A DNA stretch of 64,000 nucleotides from Anaerolineae bacterium (GTDB lineage: Bacteria; Chloroflexota; Anaerolineae; Aggregatilineales; Phototrophicaceae): contig JAHDWN010000015.1 in assembly GCA_023382675.1 (NCBI GenBank), positions 84,766 to 148,765 of the forward strand, read 5' to 3'. Position 1 is the first letter of the stretch. Each line of letters starts with the position of its first letter. This document shows, piece by piece, positions 26,253-36,255 of this stretch. Made by a program: the position numbers and the translations under genes. The notes beneath the pieces are model-generated. The model was given only the letters and a program-made list of their open reading frames with translations. It had not been told where the DNA came from and did no database searches.

Positions 26253-26280
26253 ACGAGCGAGGCAGGGGAACCTCGCTCGT
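26253..26280 (-). terminator. Hairpin terminator downstream of csbD-like gene
   Basis: A perfect 10-bp stem (ACGAGCGAGG / CCTCGCTCGT) with an 8-base loop lies 32 bases past the CsbD stop on the minus strand. The following sequence has only a weak T-tract (TTCTG), so it could be an intrinsic or factor-assisted terminator. Confidence 0.65.
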
Positions 26281-26311
26281 CTGAACAGGGGAAGCCTGGA
26301 AGATTGCTTGA

Positions 26312-26566
26312 TTACTTGAGGCGGCTCACAAGTTCATCGATCTGGTGTTCCGCTTCTTCACGGGCCAGGCCGTAATGCTCCTGGATCTTGCCGACCAACT
26401 GCTCAAATCGCCCGCCGATTTCTTCCCATTCATCGTCGGTGATCTTGCCCCAGGTCGCGCGCAGTTCGCCTTTGAACTGCTTCCACTGCCCGGCGACCTG
26501 ATCCCAACGTCCGGGATGCTTACGTTCGACCTGTTCACGATTGCTCATCGGTTTCTGGCTGCTCAT
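26312..26566 (-). CDS. CsbD-family stress protein, 84 aa
   Basis: A small hydrophilic protein with GRWDQVAGQWKQFKGELRA, followed by GKITDDEWEEIGGRFEQLVGKIQ, the CsbD-like repeat. CsbD proteins are induced by general stress in many bacteria, with unclear function. The ATG at 26566 has AGAGG six bases upstream and lies 32 bases inside the preceding DUF2188 gene, so the pair is translationally coupled. A second ATG at 26548 is possible. Confidence 0.9.
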   Translation of the reverse strand: MSSQKPMSNREQVERKHPGRWDQVAGQWKQFKGELRATWGKITDDEWEEIGGRFEQLVGKIQEHYGLAREEAEHQIDELVSRLK

Positions 26567-26954
26567 CGTATGCCTCTTTCTCTACTTCATCGATCAGGTC
26601 GGCATGACTCCCGACCGACCCATCTTCCAAATAGAAGATGACATTCAAGCCTTCACCGCGCGCCAGCTCCAAGGCACGATTGCGCGCCTCTTCCTGTGTT
26701 TCAAAAAGACTGCTTGTTTGTTCAATGCCATCACGACGAACAGCCCAGCCCTGGGTATGAGGCATTACATGGTAAGCATCGTTGATATTGCCGCCTTGCG
26801 CCCACTTCTTTGCCTGTGAGATGGCTATCATCAGTGCTGCGCTTTCGGCGTAGCCTTCATCCAGCAGCGCATCGAGAATTGCCATCGCTTTGGTGCGTGT
26901 GGGCGCATCCAGGCCACTCATCGCACCAGGATCCATTTCCTGGCTCCAAGGCAT
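26535..26954 (-). CDS. DUF2188-domain protein, 139 aa
   Basis: The frame is open to 27038, but ATG 26954 has a strong GAGGAGG site and begins MPWSQEMDPGAM. The N-terminal half is helical (DAPTRTKAMAILDALLDEG, AQKKWA-type helix). The C-terminal half has YHVMPHTQGWAVRRDG and EEARNRALELARGEG, which are the DUF2188 blocks. The family is widespread and uncharacterised. It precedes and overlaps csbD. Confidence 0.75.
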   Translation of the reverse strand: MPWSQEMDPGAMSGLDAPTRTKAMAILDALLDEGYAESAALMIAISQAKKWAQGGNINDAYHVMPHTQGWAVRRDGIEQTSSLFETQEEARNRALELARGEGLNVIFYLEDGSVGSHADLIDEVEKEAYDEQPETDEQS

Positions 26955-27066
26955 CTGATCCTCCTCAGCTTTTCGCCACATCTTTCTCAGCTTATAGCGA
27001 TTGCTCGTGCGCCGTATCGACCATTCTGGCGAAATCATTATGGGTCAGGCGGGCGATATGGCTGTG

Positions 27067-27828
27067 CTAGCGACGGCGGTTGCTGCGCCCCATGATTGCA
27101 AGCACGTAATAGAGAACGCCGGCGATTGCCTGTGCTGCCCCCGCGACATACGTCCAGGCGGCGGAATTGAGCATAGCTCGCGCAGCTTGTTGTTCCTGTG
27201 AGGACGCGACGAAACCGTGCTCAGTCAGCATCTTCAGCGCGCGATTACTGGCGTCAAGTTCAACGGGCAGGGTGACGAGCGAAAAGATCGCGCTGCCACT
27301 AATCATGAGCACCCCGATCCAGGCAAGCGTCGAACTCTGGAGGAATAGGCCGCCGCCGAAGATGATATAACCCAGTGTTGAAGCCACGCTGAGCACAGGT
27401 ACAAGGCCGCTTCTCACCTTCATCCACAGGTAGCCATCACGATCCTGCGCGGCATGGCCAATTTCATGAGCAGCGATACTCATGGAGGCGATGCTAGGCT
27501 GTTCGGCAACAGCGGGCGAAAGTCGCAGCACATTCTTCTGTGGGTCATAGTGATCGCTGAGTTGGCCAGGCGTTACTTCAAGCGAGACATCTGCCATACG
27601 CTCACTCGGCAGCAAGGCACGTGCTACATCGGCACCAGTCAATCCACGTTCGTTCGCGACACGTGACCATTTGTTGTAGGTTGAGCGGATGCGCTGCTGC
27701 GCCCACATCGTCAAGAGGAGAGCGGGCAGAACCAATATAAAGTACATCGGGTCCAGATACATACCTTGTCCGTACATCAGTGTTCTCCAGTCCAACGGGT
27801 CGATGAGAATGTGCACCATTGTGTCCAT
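27067..27828 (-). CDS. YugP-type neutral zinc membrane metallopeptidase
   Basis: A 253-residue membrane protein. An N-terminal membrane helix (residues 28-43, FILVLPALLLTMWAQ) is followed by a cytoplasmic stretch with RSTYNKWS, GLTGADVAR and LSDHYDPQKNVLRLS. The zinc motif is AAHEIGHAAQ (HEXXH), near residues 121-130. Several C-terminal helices (about 145-250) follow, with a probable third ligand in the PVELDASNRAL segment. This layout matches the YugP/zinc metallopeptidase family of unknown substrate. It is transcribed away from the TMEM198-like gene, sharing a divergent 290-base region that contains no other feature I can support. Confidence 0.88.
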   Translation of the reverse strand: MDTMVHILIDPLDWRTLMYGQGMYLDPMYFILVLPALLLTMWAQQRIRSTYNKWSRVANERGLTGADVARALLPSERMADVSLEVTPGQLSDHYDPQKNVLRLSPAVAEQPSIASMSIAAHEIGHAAQDRDGYLWMKVRSGLVPVLSVASTLGYIIFGGGLFLQSSTLAWIGVLMISGSAIFSLVTLPVELDASNRALKMLTEHGFVASSQEQQAARAMLNSAAWTYVAGAAQAIAGVLYYVLAIMGRSNRRR

Positions 27829-28122
27829 CAGCGCAGGTGCTGCAAAAGGTCAGAATGCACTATTCTTGAGCCAGTCAGATGGGGGATATTGACTTGAAAT
27901 AGGCCAAGTGGGTGATAGATTTTGCCCGAGCGGCGCATGCCGCTGCAACTGAAAATGCTATATTGATGAGGAATCACCATAGTGCCTGTCGGAATCGATG
28001 TGTGAAAGTGTCGTTGACGTTATCAAGGCGCTAGCGAACAGGCAGGCCTGCAGTGTGCGCGACGGTGAGCCTGTCGTCAGGTTGTGAGGTGGCGGGCGCG
28101 CTTCATGGGAAGGAGGGGTTCT

Positions 28123-28896
28123 ATGGGATCGGCTTATCGCAATTTCAGCGTTCTGATCATTCTCATATTGCTTATGCTCCTATTCAACTCTCTGGGAAGT
28201 GGACATGCACAGAATGTACCCCTGCCAACGCCCTCGACCCCTTTCGCAGGGGTGGGGGAAGGGGTGAGTGATGCGGTGGATTTGACCGTGCAGGCCGCCG
28301 AAGGGACGGTAAGCTTCATCCAGGATTTGCTTATCCGCCTGAGCCAGCCGCCACGTTCGGATCTGGCACGGGTTTTGCTGCTGATCGGCGGAGTGTTGTT
28401 GTTGGTCGCCGGGTGGCGCATCTACGATTTTGTCATCATCGTGGCCGGGGCCATCATTGGCGGTCTCGTTGCTACGGCGCTCGTCCCCGGTGACGGCGGT
28501 CTGATAGACATTGCCGCTTTCCTGGTCGGTGCCTTGATCGGTGTAGGGCTGGCGGTGGTCTTCTACTATGGTGCGGTGCTGCTGATCGGTGCCTATGTGG
28601 GAATCATGCTGGTTACGGCGTTTGCACTGGCGCTCGGCGCGGGCGGCGTCTCTGATATTGTTGTGCTGCTCGGCGCATTGGTTGGCGCGGTCATCATGCT
28701 CTCGCTCTCGTTTGAGTTCCTGGTACTGCTGTCGGCGCTGGTCGGTGCGCAGCTCATTGTGCAGGCGCTGGGGCTTGCTCCCATCTGGTTACTCCTGCTC
28801 ATAATTCTGGGAGCGATCATTCAATTCGCGCTGGTGCGGGCGTTTCGCTACGAGTTTCGGCGCAGGCGGCGACCACTCTTTAGTCGCGCTGTGTAG
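28123..28896 (+). CDS. DUF4203/TMEM198-like multi-spanning membrane protein, 257 aa
   Basis: The ATG at 28123 (MGSAYRNFSVL) has AAGGAGG eight bases upstream and gives an N-terminal hydrophobic segment like a signal peptide. A Pro/Thr-rich segment (PLPTPSTPF) and a soluble stretch follow, then six or so Gly/Ala-rich membrane helices from about residue 98 to 240 with GAIIGGLVA and GALIGVGLAV repeats. That arrangement resembles the TMEM198/DUF4203 group. The C-terminus is strongly basic (FRRRRRPLFSR), so it faces the cytoplasm. A function cannot be predicted. An inverted repeat lies between it and the next gene. Confidence 0.65.
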   Translation: MGSAYRNFSVLIILILLMLLFNSLGSGHAQNVPLPTPSTPFAGVGEGVSDAVDLTVQAAEGTVSFIQDLLIRLSQPPRSDLARVLLLIGGVLLLVAGWRIYDFVIIVAGAIIGGLVATALVPGDGGLIDIAAFLVGALIGVGLAVVFYYGAVLLIGAYVGIMLVTAFALALGAGGVSDIVVLLGALVGAVIMLSLSFEFLVLLSALVGAQLIVQALGLAPIWLLLLIILGAIIQFALVRAFRYEFRRRRRPLFSRAV

Positions 28897-28973
28897 TATG
28901 GCCTGTGGATAACGCTAGAGGTGCAATCTTGCGCTCGCGAGTCTTTACAACAGCGGTGCAGAATCCCCCCGAT

Positions 28974-28987
28974 ACACCATCTGGTGT
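28974..28987. repeat. Short palindrome upstream of the PAS kinase gene
   Basis: ACACCA and TGGTGT are separated by two bases, about 90 bases before the kinase start at 29076. It could be an operator, or a weak terminator for the upstream gene given the following CTTTGTC. Confidence 0.3.
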
Positions 28988-29075
28988 CTTTGTCATTGAT
29001 ATCTCATGGTTGCGTGTTATCTGGTGGTAGGTCACATCTAGGCATTATCCGGATTGCAGGAAGAGATTGAACGCC

Positions 29076-31772
29076 ATGTTGAAGGCCACTTTCAAGAGAC
29101 ACGAGGAGTATCCACTCATCTGGCGCTATGTGTTTGCAGTGGCGTTGGTGCTGCTTTCACTTCTTGTCACTGAGTCACTCTGGTCGACCCTCCACGAGAT
29201 ACCGATGGTGATCTTCTTCGCAGCCATCACATTGTCAGCCTGGGTTGGAGGGATGGGCCCCGGCTTGCTCGCAACGGTGCTCTCCATCGTATTGTCGGAC
29301 TACTTTCTATTTCCTCCGCTGGGCGTTCTCCTGGCTACAACGGCTGACATTATTCAGTTTTTCATCTTTGGCGCTGTCGCCACGATCATCAGTGCGACCA
29401 ATCACGCGCGTTTGCATGCTCTGGTTGAAGCGCAGCAGACCCGCGGTGAAATGCATATTCTGATGGACAACGTAGCCGATGCCATCACGGCACAGGACGC
29501 AACGGGGAAGGTTGTCTTTGCCAACCAGGCAGCCGCACGCCTGACCGGGTTTGACTCGGTCGAACAACTGATGTCTGCGACAGTGCGCGATATACAGGCG
29601 CGTTATGAGCTGTTGGATGAGGAAGGCGAACCTTTTCCATACGAGAAGTTGCCGCGTGGGCGTGTTTTTGCGCAGAATGTGACTGCCGAAGCGCGATTTC
29701 GGATGAGATTCCTAGCTGACGGTCACGAACGGTGGATACATCTGACTAGTGCACCTGTCCCTGGCCGTGATGGAAAAGCGAGATTAGCTGTCAACATCTT
29801 CCGCGATGTCACAGAAACCATGCAGCAGCAGGCGCGTCTCCGACAGCTGCTCGACAATCTGCCAGCCCTGGTCGGCATGACGACCCCGGATGGGATTCTG
29901 ATTGAGGCGAATCGCGTCGCCCTGGATCTGGCTGGACTAGAGCGTGAGGATGTCGTCAACAAGCCCTTCGATCAAACATACTGGTGGGCCTACGACGAGG
30001 CGGTGCAGGCACAACTGCGGGACGCGATTGCTCGCGCCGCAAGAGGCGAGCGGATACGTTACGACGTGAAAGTACGCACGGGGGAGAGCACATTCGCAAT
30101 CATTGATTTTATCCTCGCGCCAATCTTCGATGAAAACGGAAGAGTTAGCGCGCTGCTTCCGTCCGCGGTAGATGTTACCGAGCGTAAACAATATGAGGCA
30201 GATCGTGAGCGCCTCACACTGCTGTTGATGCAAGAACAGACACGGCTAAAAGGTATCATTGCCAATATGCCGGGCGTGGTTTGGGAAATTATGGCCGATG
30301 AGTATGGGAAACCCCAAGTGACCTTCATCAGCGACTACGCCGAAGAACTGTTTGGCTACCCAACAGGCCATTGGGTCGAAGACCCCAATTCATTCGTCAA
30401 CATTATTCATGAAGATGATCGTGAGCGTGCGCTGGCCGAAATGCAGGGAATCTCGAATCCCCAATTCCAGATGCAATATCGAATCAGAACCAAAGACGGT
30501 ACCACAAAACATATAGAAAGCCGCACCAGACTTGTGGAGAATGCCGTGACCAGACAGCCAATGCTGATCGGCATCACTAGCGATGTCACCGCTTACAAAA
30601 AAGCGGAGGCACAACTCATATATTTGAATGCGCAGCTGGACGATGAGCGCAGTCGTCTCGACGCAATCCTGGCAAGTGTGCCGGGTATTGTCTGGGAAGG
30701 TGTGGGTAAGCCGGATGGGTATCAACGACTGACTTATGTCAGTCCCCAGGTTGAGACTATTCTGGGATACAGCCGGGAGTATTGGCTCGACAATGCCAAC
30801 CTGTGGCAGGAGATCATCGTCGCAGACGATTTGCCCAAAGCGTTTGATCAAGCGATGGCACTGTTTGAAAAAGAGAGGCCGGGCAGCGTCGAATTCCGCC
30901 TGGTAGCGAAAGATGGCCGTATCGTCCCTGTGGAAGCACGCATGACCGTCATGCCCCACGACGCGCACGATGGTGAGCGGCATATGTGCGGCGTGATCAT
31001 GGATATCAGCGAGCGCAAGCGCAGCGAACGGCGCGTCGCCAACTACGCGGAACGCCTGCGCCGTTCCAATGAAGAACTCAAGCAGTTTGCTTACGTCGCT
31101 TCGCATGACTTGCAAGAACCGCTGCGTATGGTTTCGAGTTACCTTCAGCTTCTCGAAAACCGCTACAGCGATCAACTCGATCAGGATGCTAAAGAGTTCA
31201 TCGGGTTTGCCGTCGATGGCGCGACACGTATGAAGCAGTTGATCCAGGATTTGTTGTTATATTCACGGGTGGAAACGCGCAAGGGTGCATTCTCGATGGT
31301 GGATATGAACCAGGTGCTGGATGCTGTCAAAAGAGACCTGGGAGTCTTGATCCAGGAAACGGGCGCGACGGTGACTTCCGGCGATCTCCCTGTGTTGACC
31401 GCAGATCAACTACAAATGACGCAGCTTTTGCAGAATCTGATCAACAACGCGATCAAATTCCGCAGCGAGGAACCGCCGTGTGTGGAAATCAGCGCGGAGA
31501 AAGTGAGCGACCTGTGGAAGTTCACGGTGCGGGATAACGGTATCGGCATCGAGGAGAAATATAAGGATCGGATCTTTGAAATCTTTCAGCGTCTGCATGG
31601 CCGGGGCAAGTATCCAGGCACGGGGATCGGCTTGGCGATCTGCCGCCGTGTGGTTGAGCGCCATGGCGGTCGAATCTGGGTGGAATCGGAGGCTGGTCAT
31701 GGCTCGAATTTCTATTTTGCGATTTCGAGCACACTGACACAGGAGCAAGGAGACAGTAATGCCGAAGAGTAG
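29076..31772 (+). CDS. Membrane histidine kinase with KdpD-like (DUF4118) domain and four PAS domains, 898 aa
   Basis: The start at ATG 29076 is chosen over the in-frame TTG at 29067 by the spacing from AGGAAGAG. Residues about 15-115 form a four-helix DUF4118-like membrane domain. PAS domains follow near 125-245, 250-370, 380-510 and 525-650. HisKA has the phosphoacceptor His677 (VASHDLQEP), and HATPase_c follows (about 775-890) with N-box [18 protein letters not shown] and G-box GTGIGLAI. The sensed signal is unknown, although PAS domains usually bind small ligands or cofactors. The stop overlaps the next response regulator by 14 bases, so the regulator is its likely partner. It heads a four-gene operon to 34821. 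Confidence 0.92.
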   Translation: MLKATFKRHEEYPLIWRYVFAVALVLLSLLVTESLWSTLHEIPMVIFFAAITLSAWVGGMGPGLLATVLSIVLSDYFLFPPLGVLLATTADIIQFFIFGAVATIISATNHARLHALVEAQQTRGEMHILMDNVADAITAQDATGKVVFANQAAARLTGFDSVEQLMSATVRDIQARYELLDEEGEPFPYEKLPRGRVFAQNVTAEARFRMRFLADGHERWIHLTSAPVPGRDGKARLAVNIFRDVTETMQQQARLRQLLDNLPALVGMTTPDGILIEANRVALDLAGLEREDVVNKPFDQTYWWAYDEAVQAQLRDAIARAARGERIRYDVKVRTGESTFAIIDFILAPIFDENGRVSALLPSAVDVTERKQYEADRERLTLLLMQEQTRLKGIIANMPGVVWEIMADEYGKPQVTFISDYAEELFGYPTGHWVEDPNSFVNIIHEDDRERALAEMQGISNPQFQMQYRIRTKDGTTKHIESRTRLVENAVTRQPMLIGITSDVTAYKKAEAQLIYLNAQLDDERSRLDAILASVPGIVWEGVGKPDGYQRLTYVSPQVETILGYSREYWLDNANLWQEIIVADDLPKAFDQAMALFEKERPGSVEFRLVAKDGRIVPVEARMTVMPHDAHDGERHMCGVIMDISERKRSERRVANYAERLRRSNEELKQFAYVASHDLQEPLRMVSSYLQLLENRYSDQLDQDAKEFIGFAVDGATRMKQLIQDLLLYSRVETRKGAFSMVDMNQVLDAVKRDLGVLIQETGATVTSGDLPVLTADQLQMTQLLQNLINNAIKFRSEEPPCVEISAEKVSDLWKFTVRDNGIGIEEKYKDRIFEIFQRLHGRGKYPGTGIGLAICRRVVERHGGRIWVESEAGHGSNFYFAISSTLTQEQGDSNAEE

Positions 31773-32217
31773 CGGAAAAAACGCGGTACCGATTGAGATT
31801 CTGCTCGTTGAAGACAGTCCGGGGGATGCGCGGCTCACCCAGGAAGCTCTGAAGGGCAGCAAAATCGTCAACAATCTGTATGTGGTCGAAGACGGCGTCG
31901 AAGCGATGCGCTTCTTGCGCCAGAAGGGCGAATACGCTGATGCGCCTCACCCGGACATCATTCTGCTCGACCTCAATCTACCGCGTATGGATGGACGCGA
32001 AGTTCTGGCCGAGATCAAATCTGACGAAACCCTCAAGCTCATCCCGGTCGTTGTTCTGACGACATCTGTCGACGAACACGATGTACTCGCCGCCTATGGG
32101 CTAAATGCAAACTGTTACATCGCGAAACCGGTCGATCTTGACCGGTTCATCACCATCGTCCAGTCGATTCAAAACTTCTGGTTCTCCATTGTCAAACTTC
32201 CACAGCATTTGCGCTGA
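31759..32217 (+). CDS. Single-domain response regulator (Rcp1/CheY-like), 152 aa
   Basis: A stand-alone receiver domain with an acidic pocket (VEDSPGDAR), phospho-acceptor Asp71 (ILLDLNLP), Thr in VVLTTS and Lys in YIAKPVD. The extended C-terminal helix ([12 protein letters not shown]) is typical of Rcp1-type regulators paired with phytochrome-like or PAS kinases. It has no output domain, so it probably relays phosphate or acts by protein contact. The start overlaps the kinase gene by 14 bases, consistent with translational coupling. Confidence 0.92.
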   Translation: MPKSSGKNAVPIEILLVEDSPGDARLTQEALKGSKIVNNLYVVEDGVEAMRFLRQKGEYADAPHPDIILLDLNLPRMDGREVLAEIKSDETLKLIPVVVLTTSVDEHDVLAAYGLNANCYIAKPVDLDRFITIVQSIQNFWFSIVKLPQHLR

Positions 32218-32247
32218 ACAGTCAGGGAGTCGCAGGGAGAGAGCAAC

Positions 32248-34167
32248 ATGCGCATTCTCTTAGTCGAGGATAATCCCGGCGATGCCCGGTTGATACAGGA
32301 AATGCTGCGTGCAACGCCTGATGTTTCAGTACGCCAGGTGGACACACTGATGTCGGCGATCGACGCCGCACAGGCAGAGACTTATGATGTCATTCTGCTC
32401 GATCTATCGCTGCCGGATAGTACCGGCGTGGACACTGTTCTTGAGATGGCGAGCGAAGCACCGGACATGCCGGTCGTCGTTCTCACGGGATTGGATGATG
32501 AAGAGCGAGGTATTGAAGCGGTGCAGGCGGGCGCTCAAGACTACCTGGTCAAGAGCGAGATTGACAGTCGCTTGCTGCTTCGGGCTACGCGTTACGCGCG
32601 CGAACGCTATCGGGTAGACGCAGCGCTTCGTCGCAGTGAACAAGAGTATCGCTCGCTGATTGATGATGTCTTCGATACGTCGATGGTAGCTGTCCTCATT
32701 CTTGATCGGGATTTCACGATTGTCTGGCTGAATGAAGCGACCGAGATTTATTTCGGTGTCGAGCGCGAAGAACTCATCGGTGAAGACAAGCGGGCATTGA
32801 TCGATTCTAAGCTCAAGTGCATTTTTGCTGACCCCGATGACTACGCGTCACGGCTGCTGAACGCCTATACGGAAGGCACCTTCACCGACCGATTTGAGTG
32901 TCACGTGCTTCCAGAAGATGAGCGCAAGGATCGCTGGCTGGAACATTGGAGTCAGCCGATCCGTGACGGGATGTTCAAAGGTGGGCGCATCGAGCAGTAC
33001 ACCGACATCACGGATCGTAAAGTTGCGGAAGCTGCAGAACAGGAGCAGCGGCGATTTGCAGAGGCGTTACGGGTGACGGCGGAAACACTCACCAGCACGC
33101 TTGAATTGGACGATGTATTGGATCGGATTCTCGGCAACATCGAGCAGGTGGTGCCGCACGACGCTGCCAACATCGTGATGATTGAAGATGAGGCAATGCA
33201 CGTTGAACGCAGCCGCGGTGGTGATGAACTCAAGACACAGGAATTGCTGCGAGGGCGCTCGCCTTTGTTGAAAGCGCCTATGCTCAAGCGAATGCAGACC
33301 ACCAAAGCCCCGGTCATGATCGATGATTTACAGGAGAGTAATCTGCATGATTCATTGCGCCCTTCGTCGGATATGCATAGTTATGTCGGCGCGCCGATTG
33401 TCTTGCAGGACGAAGTGATTGGTTTCATCAATATCTTTGGCCGAGAGCGAGGCATGTTCGACGCGGAAGCGCCAAAGCGTCTGTCTGCCTTTGCCAGCCA
33501 GGCCGCGGTCGCTATTCAGAACGCGCGGCTTTACCAACGATCACAGGAATTGGCGACCCTTCAGGAGCGCCAGCGTATCGCTCGTGAATTGCATGATGCT
33601 GTCAGCCAGACACTGTTTTCCAGTCAGACGATGGCCGAAGCTGCCTTGCGCCAGTGGTCGAAGAACCCTGAGCGGTCACGTTCGCTGTTCGCGGACGTTC
33701 ACCGAATGCTGAGCAGCGCTCTCGCCGAAATGCGTATTTTGCTGCTGGAGCTGCGTCCGGCTGCCTTGACACAGATTAGTCTGAAACAGCTTTTCGAACA
33801 ATATTTGCAGGCGACATTGACCAAGCAGAATATTGAGATTGCCCTGCATATGAGCGATATTCCGCCGTTACCGCCTGCTGTGCAGATCGCGCTTTATCGC
33901 ATCGTTCAGGAATCGGTTAACAACGTGACGAAACATGCGAAGGCAAAGACGATCACAGTCACTGCTTCAACCAACCGGGGAGGGCTTGAACTCGTCGTCC
34001 AGGATAATGGAGAGGGTTTTGATCTTAATGACACAAAAGCCACCAGCCTGGGCCTGGAGATTATGCGTGAACGCGCCGGGCAGATTGGCGCAACTTTGAC
34101 AATCGATAGTAAACGAGGTCAAGGGACGCGGGTTGTCGTCAACTGGAATGGGACGCAGACAGAATAA
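32248..34167 (+). CDS. Hybrid sensor: REC-PAS-GAF-HisKA_3 histidine kinase (NarX-like), 639 aa
   Basis: Domain order: N-terminal receiver (residues 1-125, Asp52 in LLDLSLP), PAS (about 130-260), GAF (about 280-425), then HisKA_3 with His449 in RIARELHDAVSQ, and HATPase_c to the end with NNVTKHAKA and DNGEGFD. The N-terminal receiver suggests that it accepts phosphate from the upstream kinase or responds to another signal. The kinase is of the NarX/DegS subfamily, whose partners are LuxR-type regulators. One such gene begins 16 bases downstream. It has no membrane segment and is a soluble sensor. Confidence 0.92.
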   Translation: MRILLVEDNPGDARLIQEMLRATPDVSVRQVDTLMSAIDAAQAETYDVILLDLSLPDSTGVDTVLEMASEAPDMPVVVLTGLDDEERGIEAVQAGAQDYLVKSEIDSRLLLRATRYARERYRVDAALRRSEQEYRSLIDDVFDTSMVAVLILDRDFTIVWLNEATEIYFGVEREELIGEDKRALIDSKLKCIFADPDDYASRLLNAYTEGTFTDRFECHVLPEDERKDRWLEHWSQPIRDGMFKGGRIEQYTDITDRKVAEAAEQEQRRFAEALRVTAETLTSTLELDDVLDRILGNIEQVVPHDAANIVMIEDEAMHVERSRGGDELKTQELLRGRSPLLKAPMLKRMQTTKAPVMIDDLQESNLHDSLRPSSDMHSYVGAPIVLQDEVIGFINIFGRERGMFDAEAPKRLSAFASQAAVAIQNARLYQRSQELATLQERQRIARELHDAVSQTLFSSQTMAEAALRQWSKNPERSRSLFADVHRMLSSALAEMRILLLELRPAALTQISLKQLFEQYLQATLTKQNIEIALHMSDIPPLPPAVQIALYRIVQESVNNVTKHAKAKTITVTASTNRGGLELVVQDNGEGFDLNDTKATSLGLEIMRERAGQIGATLTIDSKRGQGTRVVVNWNGTQTE

Positions 34168-34182
34168 GAAAGGTTGCCAGAG

Positions 34183-34821
34183 ATGTCCGATGAACGAATT
34201 CGCGTTGCACTTGCTGATGATCATGACATGGTGCGGCAGGGGCTGAAAGTATTGCTTGAGCAATTTGATGATCTCGAGATAGTGGGGGAAGCTCCGGATG
34301 GTGAGGCCGCAGTTATACTCTGTCGCCGGCTGCAAGTCGATGTGCTCTTGCTTGACATGATCATGCCCCATATGGACGGCATCGGGGTTTTGCAGGCGCT
34401 AGGCGAGGCTAGCCCCGGCGTTCAAGTGATTGCACTCACCAGCTATAGCGATCAGGACACCGTGCAAAATGCTATCAAGGCGGGGGCAGTCGGTTACTTG
34501 ATGAAAAATGTCTCTGGAGATGAATTGGCAAACGCGATTCGCAAAGCCTACCATGGACAATCGACACTTTCGCCCGAAGCTGCTCAGGTTCTCATCCGTG
34601 CGACCACACAGCCGCCACCAATCGGACATGATTTGACGGAGCGCGAACGCGAAGTGCTCGCTTTGATGATCCAGGGCTTGAACAACCGCGAGATTGCGGA
34701 GCGCCTGGTGATTAGCAGTTCGACGGTCAAGAATCATGTCAGCAGTGTGCTGAGCAAGCTCAATACCGTCAGCCGTACTCAAGCGGTCGCGCTGGCCGTT
34801 GAAAACCAGATTCTGGGATAA
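34183..34821 (+). CDS. NarL/FixJ-type LuxR response regulator, 212 aa
   Basis: The ATG at 34183 (MSDERIRVALADDHD) is preferred to the TTG nine bases earlier. Receiver: Asp58 (LLLDMIMP), Thr in ALTSYSD, Lys in YLMKNVSG. A linker is followed by a LuxR/GerE HTH (LTEREREVLALMIQG, NREIAERLVISSSTVKNHV), residues about 145-210. It is the cognate DNA-binding output for the HisKA_3 kinase immediately upstream. The regulon is not evident from this window. It converges on a 66-aa ORF gene. Confidence 0.93.
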   Translation: MSDERIRVALADDHDMVRQGLKVLLEQFDDLEIVGEAPDGEAAVILCRRLQVDVLLLDMIMPHMDGIGVLQALGEASPGVQVIALTSYSDQDTVQNAIKAGAVGYLMKNVSGDELANAIRKAYHGQSTLSPEAAQVLIRATTQPPPIGHDLTEREREVLALMIQGLNNREIAERLVISSSTVKNHVSSVLSKLNTVSRTQAVALAVENQILG

Positions 34822-34832
34822 TTCTCGGAATG

Positions 34833-35033
34833 TCAGTGTGAATTGTGCTTACGGAACATGCGCGCTAGACCGGCGACGACTTCCGCCGAGGTGCGGAAAA
34901 GCGCCCGCGATTCTTCGCTATCGGTGTAGCGCGCGTTCACGCGCAACTGGAAGAGCAGCTGATAAAGCAAACGGCGAGACTGCTTTATAGCTTCTGCATC
35001 GTCGTGTTGTGAATAGTTGTCAGTCTCTCTCAT
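34833..35033 (-). CDS. Small helical protein, 66 aa, unknown
   Basis: The product is charged and mostly helical (AIKQSRRLLYQLLFQLRVNARY, ALFRTSAEVVAGLARMF), with Arg-rich faces. It lies 20 bases beyond the stop of the YihY gene on the same strand and may be its downstream partner. The ribosome site is weak. No family was recognised. Confidence 0.45.
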   Translation of the reverse strand: MRETDNYSQHDDAEAIKQSRRLLYQLLFQLRVNARYTDSEESRALFRTSAEVVAGLARMFRKHNSH

Positions 35034-35053
35034 TTGCCGTACCCCATCTTTGT

Positions 35054-35977
35054 CTACCAGCGGATGACCTGACGTGTGCTTTGTGCTGCGGGGATTTGCG
35101 GTTTGGTCGTGAGATCGCCTGTGGCCTCTTCAGACCGCAGCGAACCATACTGACGCGCATACACCTGCGTAAACTCTGCCCCAAACAGGATGATTTGTGC
35201 CGAATAGTAAATCCAGAGCAGGATCAAGACGAAGCTACCGGCAGCGCCATAGGCACTTGCTGTGCTGGTGGTGCCAAGGTACACGCCAAGGGCTGATTTA
35301 CCGATGGTGAAGAGTAAGGCGGTGATGACCGCGCCGATCCAGACATCACGCCACTCCAGAGTCAGATCCGGCAAGAAGCGATAAATCAGCGCGAAGAGCA
35401 CGACGATCAGGCCGTAGGACAACACAAAATTCGCGACCCGCAGGATGAGCGCGCTTTCTGGGAAGAGTGACGTTGTGTAGGTGTCGAGGGCACTCAGGGC
35501 GGTGCTCAGTACGAGCGATATAAGCAGCAGCAGCCCAATCATCAGGATCATGCCGAAAGACACCAGCTTGCTCAGAATGAAGCCGCGCGCTCCTGATGGG
35601 ATTTCGTCTTCCGGCACGTCCCAGACGGTGTTAAGCGCCCCCTTGAGTTGATCAAACGCATTGATTGCCCCAAAGAGCAGTGCGCCAAGACCAAGCACCG
35701 TGGACAGGATGCCTGTGCTGGGTTGGCGCAGGCTGTCGATCAGACCGCCGATCAATTCCGATGCCGAGGTTCCAACCGTATTCGAGACCAGCGCCAGAAC
35801 CTCATCACGAACGAACTGTTCACGCAGGACAAAGCCGGCGAGCGCGATTGTCAGAACGAGCAGGGGAGCGATTGAAAAGGCGATGTAGTAAGCGAGCGCT
35901 GCCGCGAGACGTGGCACATTGTCGTCATTCCATTCCTTGAAGGTTTGTTTTAGAAGTTCAAAAGCTGTCTTCGCCAT
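35054..35977 (-). CDS. YihY/BrkB family membrane protein, 307 aa
   Basis: It starts MAKTAFELLKQTFKEWNDDNVPRLAAALAYYIAFSIAPLL, the hallmark of the YihY/virulence factor BrkB family. The A-A-L-A-Y-Y and APLL blocks are followed by five more membrane helices (about 90-260) and a soluble C-terminus. A strong GGAGGAAGTGG ribosome site precedes ATG 35977. Members were once labelled ribonuclease BN, and the true role, possibly transport or envelope function, is unresolved. Divergent to dps, with a 278-base regulatory gap. Confidence 0.9.
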   Translation of the reverse strand: MAKTAFELLKQTFKEWNDDNVPRLAAALAYYIAFSIAPLLVLTIALAGFVLREQFVRDEVLALVSNTVGTSASELIGGLIDSLRQPSTGILSTVLGLGALLFGAINAFDQLKGALNTVWDVPEDEIPSGARGFILSKLVSFGMILMIGLLLLISLVLSTALSALDTYTTSLFPESALILRVANFVLSYGLIVVLFALIYRFLPDLTLEWRDVWIGAVITALLFTIGKSALGVYLGTTSTASAYGAAGSFVLILLWIYYSAQIILFGAEFTQVYARQYGSLRSEEATGDLTTKPQIPAAQSTRQVIRW

Positions 35978-36158
35978 CCACTTCCTCCAGATTCGAATTG
36001 GTATGTAATAGATTTATCAAATTGCATGACACTGTACATGTGCGCGCTCACCCAACCCGATATAGGCCATCTGGCTAACGAACTCCGATAAGGGCGGACT
36101 CCAGTGCTTGTGAGCGGGATGACTTGTGAGTTCTTCGCACACGTTACGTGGTATCCGT

Positions 36159-36196
36159 CACTTGACCCAGGTTGACTTGAGACACCACGCCCATGT
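36159..36196 (+). promoter_or_regulatory. Bipartite element shared with DUF1328 upstream region, copy 2
   Basis: CACTTGACCCAG, then 18 bases, then GCCCATGT, about 60 bases before dps. The match to 21531-21568 in both blocks and in spacing suggests a shared regulator or alternative sigma factor for stress genes. Confidence 0.5.
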
Positions 36197-36255
36197 CGAT
36201 TGACTCTGGTAAGTCTATATTGAGATCGGTTAATCGACTGAAGTGAGGTGAATGT

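Noticed and set aside
27868..27914. A third copy of the DUF1328/dps bipartite element on the minus strand before the YugP-type gene
   Set aside because: CACTTGGCC resembles the first block, but the second block is only partly matched and the spacing is about 14, not 18, bases.
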